Origin: Phycisphaerales bacterium
Lineage (GTDB): Bacteria; Planctomycetota; Phycisphaerae; UBA1845; Fen-1342
Direction: 5' to 3'
Assembly: GCA_022839625.1 (NCBI GenBank)
Contig: JALHJL010000088.1
Coordinates: forward strand, 1-8,903
DNA length: 8,903 nt
The translations under genes were made by a program, and so were the position numbers. Below are positions 5,503 to 8,903 of this stretch, piece after piece (position 1 is the stretch's first letter; the number at the start of each line of letters is the position of its first letter). The notes beneath the pieces are model-generated. The model worked only from the letters and a program-made list of their open reading frames with translations. It was not told the origin of the DNA and searched no databases.

Positions 5503-6738
5503 TCAACTGCCGGCGGGCAGTCGGCGGATGGTAGTTACGGTCACGTCCTCGACCGGCACGTCGCTGAAGCCGTCGCGCGACCCGGTTTCCACGGCCGCGA
5601 TCGCATCGACCACGTCCATGCCGTCGGTTACGTGCCCGAATACCGCGTAGCCTTCGGCGGATACACCGCCCGGATCGAGGTCGCTCAGCCCGTCGCCGCC
5701 GGCGATGTTGTCCTTGACGTTGATGAAGAACTGGGACGTGGCGGAATTCGGGTCGTTGGTGCGGGCCATGGCGATCGTGCCGCGTACGTTCGAGAGGCCG
5801 TTATCGGCTTCGTTGACGATCGGGGCCCGCACCTTCTTCTCCGTCAGATCGGGCAGGTAACCGCCACCCTGGATGACGAAGTTTGCGATGACGCGGTGGA
5901 TGAGCGTGCCGTCGAAGAAGCCGTCGTCGATGTACCAGAGGAAATTGCCGACCGTGACGGGCGCTTTCTCCCGGTCCAACTCGAGCGTGATGTCGCCCAG
6001 CGACGTCTCGATTCGCACCCGCCGATCGCTGAGGGCCGCACTGCCGACTTTGACCTGGGTGCGGTCCGTGACCTGGCGCCCAATGGCATCCGTGACGGTC
6101 AGTTCGAACAGCAGAAGGTTGTTACTGTCGGCATGGAAGGCCGGGGCGGTGAAGGTGACCTGCGCGCCCATCGGATCGGCGAACGTTACAGCGGTCCCGG
6201 ACACCTGGCGCCAGCGATAGGTCAGACCCTGGCCGGTGCTCTTCGAGCCGTCCAGCGAGACCGCCTCGCCGCTGAGGGCCCATTGATCCGTGCCCGCGTC
6301 CGCGGTGGGCCGCGTGGGCTCGGTGGTGGGCTCACCGTAGCTGGGGTCCGCGGTTACCCTTACGGCCACCTCAGCACGACCGACCGCGCCGGCGTCGTCG
6401 CGGGTGGTCACGATGAACCGCAGGATCTGGGCGGCCGGCAGAGACGGTGCCCGGAAGCTCGCCGTCGCCGACTCGGCGTCGGCAAGCGCTACGCCCCGAC
6501 CGGCAATCTGTGCCCAGGCATAACTGATCGTGCCGCTGTCGGGGCGGGGCTCGACCGTTGCCGCCAGCGTAACCACTTGTCCCACGCCCGCGAGCGCCGG
6601 TCCCGTGGCCGTCGTGGTCAACACGGCGCGCTCGGTGGGCTCGGGCTCTTCCGGCGGCAGATCGGCCGGCGGACAACCGAGGGGGCCGGCCGGAACCAGG
6701 GGTATCAGGATCACCGCTAACGTGAGCAGGCGGGTCAT
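5503..6738 (-). CDS. Exported cyclophilin-type peptidyl-prolyl isomerase with Ig/PKD-like domains
   Basis: The 411-residue protein begins with a signal peptide (1-21). Cys22 in the context PLGC could be lipidated, although Pro at -3 makes a weak lipobox. Two beta-sandwich modules of the PKD/Ig-like class follow: about 37-130, with YAWAQIAGRG and VTTRDDAGAVGRAEVAVRV, and about 144-231, with ADAGTDQWALSGEAVSLDGS, YRWRQVSGT and ELTVTDAIG. The cyclophilin domain spans about 240-408 and follows E. coli PpiA closely: VRIETSLGDITLELDREKAP, the active-site HRVIANFVIQGGG (His281, Arg282, Gln290), NEADNGLSNVRGTIAMAR, SATSQFFINV and GYAVFGHV. It would speed proline isomerisation in exported proteins, with the sandwich domains acting as spacer or binding modules. 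The start has AAGGAG 9 nt upstream. It converges with the permease gene, 25 nt apart. Confidence 0.9.
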   Translation of the reverse strand: MTRLLTLAVILIPLVPAGPLGCPPADLPPEEPEPTERAVLTTTATGPALAGVGQVVTLAATVEPRPDSGTISYAWAQIAGRGVALADAESATASFRAPSLPAAQILRFIVTTRDDAGAVGRAEVAVRVTADPSYGEPTTEPTRPTADAGTDQWALSGEAVSLDGSKSTGQGLTYRWRQVSGTAVTFADPMGAQVTFTAPAFHADSNNLLLFELTVTDAIGRQVTDRTQVKVGSAALSDRRVRIETSLGDITLELDREKAPVTVGNFLWYIDDGFFDGTLIHRVIANFVIQGGGYLPDLTEKKVRAPIVNEADNGLSNVRGTIAMARTNDPNSATSQFFINVKDNIAGGDGLSDLDPGGVSAEGYAVFGHVTDGMDVVDAIAAVETGSRDGFSDVPVEDVTVTTIRRLPAGS

Positions 6739-6796
6739 AAGCTGTCACTCCTTGCGGACGCGCCGCCGTGCCCGGCAGCCGAACCGTCGATGCCCA

Positions 6797-6825
6797 ATTA
6801 TACTGGCCCGGAAGTGGCCGTTGAA
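6797..6825 (-). promoter_or_regulatory. Candidate promoter for the peptidyl-prolyl isomerase gene
   Basis: On the minus strand a perfect TATAAT (6802-6797) follows TTCAAC (6825-6820) after 17 nt. The -35 match is only three of six. The predicted start would leave a leader of about 50 nt before ATG 6738, which carries a strong ribosome site. Confidence 0.55.
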
Positions 6826-6942
6826 TGTGCATACCGGCCACAAGCCGGGCCCATTACGTCCGTGCGGTCCGGTGCGAGCAAGGGTGGCCGTCAGACCGCG
6901 CCGCGCCTGCGCCTTTGCGGGCGCCCGGGCACGCCGGTCGGC

Positions 6943-7161
6943 TCATTGACCGGCGGCGCGATACTCGTCGAGCCACGCCATCTGGATTGCCTCCAGTCTG
7001 CCCTCGTTGGAGGCCCCTGGATCATCATCGAACTCCGGGAGTGCGCAGACCCAACGATGCAGGTCCGTGAAACGCACGGTGAGTGGATCGACGCCGGCGT
7101 GTTGCTCGCACAGGAGGAGAGCGATGTCTTCGGCGTCCGTCCAGGTGAGCTTGCGGGGCAT
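6943..7161 (-). CDS. iscX: Fe-S cluster assembly protein IscX
   Basis: This 72-residue protein is a full-length match to the IscX (YfhJ) family: KLTWTDAEDIALLL, DPLTVRFTDLHRWVCALPEFDDDPGASNEGRLEAIQMAWLDE in overlapping conserved segments, ending in an acidic helix. IscX binds the cysteine desulfurase IscS and iron, and tunes sulfur transfer in the ISC pathway in the cytoplasm. The conserved acidic patch DDD (45-47) and WLDE (63-66) are present. The ATG at 7161 is preferred over an upstream in-frame ATG at 7194 because AAGGA lies 9 nt before it and relatives start here. In enterobacteria iscX follows the isc ferredoxin gene; here it stands alone, divergent from a different type of ferredoxin gene. 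No iscS, iscU or iscR lies in the window. Confidence 0.92.
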   Translation of the reverse strand: MPRKLTWTDAEDIALLLCEQHAGVDPLTVRFTDLHRWVCALPEFDDDPGASNEGRLEAIQMAWLDEYRAAGQ

Positions 7162-7173
7162 AGGGCCGCTTCC

Positions 7174-7201
7174 TTGCCGCCCGCTGCGCGGCATCTATAA
7201 T
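7174..7201 (+). promoter_or_regulatory. Candidate promoter for the ferredoxin gene
   Basis: TTGCCG (7174-7179, four of six matches to the -35 consensus) is followed after 16 nt by a perfect TATAAT (7196-7201). Transcription would start near 7208, inside the perfect 8-nt palindrome GAACGTTC (7207-7214). The -35 box overlaps the ribosome-binding region of iscX on the other strand. Confidence 0.6.
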
Positions 7202-7265
7202 CGCGAGAACGTTCGGGCGCTGCACGAGCCAAACCCGCGTAGACTCGACCGAAAGGAGCCGACGC

Positions 7266-7526
7266 GTGCCGCACTATATCACGCAAGCCTGCATTGGCGT
7301 CAAGGACGGCAGTTGTGTGGAAGTCTGCCCGGTGGACTGCATTCACCCGCGCAAGGACGAGCCGGAGTTCGCCAGCGCCGAGATGCTCTTCATCGATCCG
7401 GAGACGTGCATCGACTGCGGCCTGTGTGTGGACGAATGCCCGGTGAACGCCATCTTCAACGAGGATGATCTCCCCGATGAGCTGGAGGAGTTCATCGCGC
7501 GGAACGCGGGGTACTACCAGCGCTGA
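7266..7526 (+). CDS. fdxA: Seven-iron ferredoxin ([3Fe-4S][4Fe-4S])
   Basis: The 86-residue electron carrier has two Fe-S sites. By comparison with Azotobacter FdI, Cys9, Cys17 and Cys58 should hold the [3Fe-4S] cluster, and Cys21, Cys48, Cys51 and Cys54 the [4Fe-4S] cluster, with Cys25 as an extra cysteine near the cluster. In CIGVKDGSCVEVCP the position that would be the second Cys of a classical CxxCxxC motif is Val12, which is what marks a 7Fe rather than 8Fe protein. The second motif CIDCGLCVDECP is complete. The sequence pattern is very like the Thermus-type small ferredoxins. The GTG start at 7266 is supported by AAAGGAG (7252-7258), 7 nt upstream. It is a cytoplasmic redox partner; its reductase or oxidase is not visible here. 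Confidence 0.93.
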   Translation: MPHYITQACIGVKDGSCVEVCPVDCIHPRKDEPEFASAEMLFIDPETCIDCGLCVDECPVNAIFNEDDLPDELEEFIARNAGYYQR

Positions 7527-7585
7527 CGCCGAGGGGCGGCCGCCGTACATGCGAAGGTCCGCGGCGCGCCAGGCGTGCGCTGCAC

Positions 7586-7613
7586 GGCACCGGGGCCCGG
7601 GACCTCGGTTGCC
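7586..7613. terminator. Candidate bidirectional terminator between convergent genes
   Basis: GGCACCGGGG (7586-7595) can pair with CCTCGGTTGCC (7603-7613), forming a 10-bp stem with one bulged T and one G-T pair around a 7-nt loop. It lies between the ferredoxin stop (7526) and the stop of the converging gene (7617). There is no good T-tract on either side, only CGTTTA on the plus strand. Confidence 0.35.
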
Positions 7614-7616
7614 CGT

Positions 7617-8672
7617 TTACTCTCCGCCGCCCGGTTCCCCCAGCGTGAAGTCCTGGTTGACCGCCTGCTGCAACAGCGGGACCCACTTCTTCCACTCGCT
7701 CTCCATGCCGTCCGTGTTCAGCTTCCGCATGTTGTCCGCCACCGCCGGCGCTCGCTCCGGCTTCAGCAACGTCGCCAGCAGCTCCTCGCCGGCCAGGATC
7801 AAGCGTTCCAGGCCGTTGCGGATCTCCACCAGCTCGCCGACGGCTTCGTCCTCGCGCAGCTCCGCCCACTGCATGGCGGGCGACAAGTACCGCTCGAGGG
7901 CGCCCTTGGTCAACGCGGCGACAACGACCGTCAGCCGCTGTCGCTCACCATCGTCCATGTTCCTCACGGCGGACTGCGCGATGCGCAGGCCCGCGTCGTC
8001 GGCGCCGATACCCGCGGCGGTGTCGCCGGCGTACTGCCGGGCGCGGCTCTCCAACACCTCGAGCAAGGCCGCGATGCCGGCCCGCATGTCGGGCACGGGC
8101 GATTCGAAGTAGTTCAACGCCGCGTAGATTGCCTTCAGCACGCCGCGCGACTTCTCGCGCTTGCCCGCTTCCTTCAGACCGTCCAAAGCTCTGAGGAAGA
8201 CCTCCCGACCGGCCGCGCTAAGTTGGGCGCGCAGGGTTTGCAGCCCGATTGCGCCGGCCGCGCGCACGCCGACCCGCTCGTCTTGCAAGGCCTCCAGGAA
8301 CAGCGGGTGCGCCTCCACGAGACCAAACGCATTGACGATGGCCAGAAGCCGTGTCGCGGGAAGCGGGCCGACCCTCCGGTAGGCGGCGCTGACCGCTTCG
8401 AGGCACATGGCGGCATACGTCCGCTTGAATGAGTCGCTGCCGTCGAAGGCGGCGCGGAGCTCATCGGCCGCCCGGCGGGCAACGGCGGCATCGGCGTCGC
8501 CGGCCTGGCTGACGCGCTGTTCGACGTAGGCACGAATCTGCGCGCGATCTTCGTCCGTGAGGTCGGTCTTTGCGCGAATCGCCGAGAGGTCGGCGGGGGC
8601 CGGCTGGGCCTGGAGGGGGGCGGCGTGAAGAAGCGCGAGCGCCAGCACAAAAACGAAGCCGCGGGTTGTCAT
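7617..8672 (-). CDS. Exported helical-repeat protein of unknown function
   Basis: I do not recognise a named family. The 351-residue product has a clear Sec signal peptide (1-22, hydrophobic GFVFVLALALLHAAPLQA, likely cut before QPAPA). The rest is rich in Ala, Leu, Arg and Glu and predicted largely helical. The stretch HPLFLEALQDERVGVRAAGAIGLQTL in its two parts around 122-147 has the look of a HEAT-type repeat, with other helical pairs around 180-215 and 280-305. No catalytic motif, cysteine pair or membrane anchor is seen. The ATG at 8672 is chosen because GGGAG lies 9 nt upstream and the signal peptide begins there; a longer frame upstream has no signal-like start. The lone position and own promoter suggest a single-gene unit. 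A periplasmic scaffold or binding role is a guess. Confidence 0.8.
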   Translation of the reverse strand: MTTRGFVFVLALALLHAAPLQAQPAPADLSAIRAKTDLTDEDRAQIRAYVEQRVSQAGDADAAVARRAADELRAAFDGSDSFKRTYAAMCLEAVSAAYRRVGPLPATRLLAIVNAFGLVEAHPLFLEALQDERVGVRAAGAIGLQTLRAQLSAAGREVFLRALDGLKEAGKREKSRGVLKAIYAALNYFESPVPDMRAGIAALLEVLESRARQYAGDTAAGIGADDAGLRIAQSAVRNMDDGERQRLTVVVAALTKGALERYLSPAMQWAELREDEAVGELVEIRNGLERLILAGEELLATLLKPERAPAVADNMRKLNTDGMESEWKKWVPLLQQAVNQDFTLGEPGGGE

Positions 8673-8710
8673 CGGCGTGGTCTCCCAAAATAGCGTATTC
8701 ACGGGTTGGC

Positions 8711-8738
8711 ATTCTAGCGGTCGGTGGAGCGGCCGCAA
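8711..8738 (-). promoter_or_regulatory. Candidate promoter for the helical-repeat protein gene
   Basis: On the minus strand TTGCGG (8738-8733) and TAGAAT (8716-8711) are separated by 16 nt, the same spacing and a similar -35 to the ferredoxin promoter. The leader would be about 30-35 nt to ATG 8672. Confidence 0.4.
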
Positions 8739-8903
8739 TTCCGTGGCCGCGGAACGGAGCCGGTTGCGTTGCAGCCGGTTGGGCAGGGTCGGGAAGCCGG
8801 CGAGTGACTGGCGGTGGGCTGGACGGTTCGGATGGGACAGCGCGGTAGCGTGTGTCACGGATCAAGTAAGGGCGCCGCGAGCGTGGGCGCAGGCGACTGC
8901 GGT

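Noticed and set aside
7207..7214. GAACGTTC as a LexA box
   Set aside because: The Gram-positive-type LexA site has GAAC and GTTC separated by four bases; here the half-sites abut, and the neighbouring genes are not SOS genes.
8739..8903. Possible gene start at the right edge
   Set aside because: No frame in this stretch shows protein-like composition with a ribosome site, and nothing recognisable is encoded.

Overview
The window is about two-thirds G+C, uses ATG and GTG starts behind clear GGAG-type Shine-Dalgarno sites, and has short, TATAAT-like promoters. The gene set points to a diderm bacterium: an LpxB-type lipid A glycosyltransferase, secreted and probably lipidated envelope proteins, NatA/NatB-type ABC exporter genes, IscX and a seven-iron ferredoxin. 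Together with the abundance of short GC-rich repeats and a secreted helical-repeat protein of unknown role, I infer a Planctomycetota-like organism; this taxonomic call is an inference.

Layout. 1-1286 (minus): the N-terminal two thirds of lpxB, running off the left edge. Its frame is open throughout, but it carries three in-frame additions made of repeats: a 24-nt near-palindrome (954-977), a 261-nt block (537-797) made of an 8-nt and a 32-nt tandem array, and a palindrome-bearing 21/30-nt array (about 34-269). 1298-1749 (minus): a hicB-hicA antitoxin/toxin pair just upstream of lpxB and probably co-transcribed with it. 1847-2818 (minus): a secreted sugar-binding protein of the YtfQ/RbsB class without its transporter. 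2819-3174: a 356-nt divergent intergenic region. 3175-5477 (plus): a two-gene ABC-2 exporter, natA-like ATPase and natB-like permease, separated by a palindromic G-rich element that supplies the natA stop codon. 5503-6738 (minus, convergent): a secreted cyclophilin-type peptidyl-prolyl isomerase with Ig/PKD-like domains in front. 6943-7161 (minus) iscX and 7266-7526 (plus) a 7Fe ferredoxin are divergent and share a 104-nt control region. 7617-8672 (minus, convergent with the ferredoxin): a secreted helical-repeat protein of unknown function. 8673-8903 holds its promoter and no gene I can recognise.

How they fit together. Most of the window is ordinary housekeeping and envelope biology: lipid A synthesis, export, periplasmic folding, sugar sensing or uptake, and Fe-S metabolism. 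The unusual part is the left end. An lpxB homologue seems to have been colonised by several unrelated repeat families at protein-loop positions while staying in frame. One family has units that are multiples of three and is frame-neutral; two others (8 and 32 nt) are not, so copy-number slippage there would switch the frame. This is either a repeat-tolerant or phase-variable lipid A gene, or a decaying gene that happens to lack stops.
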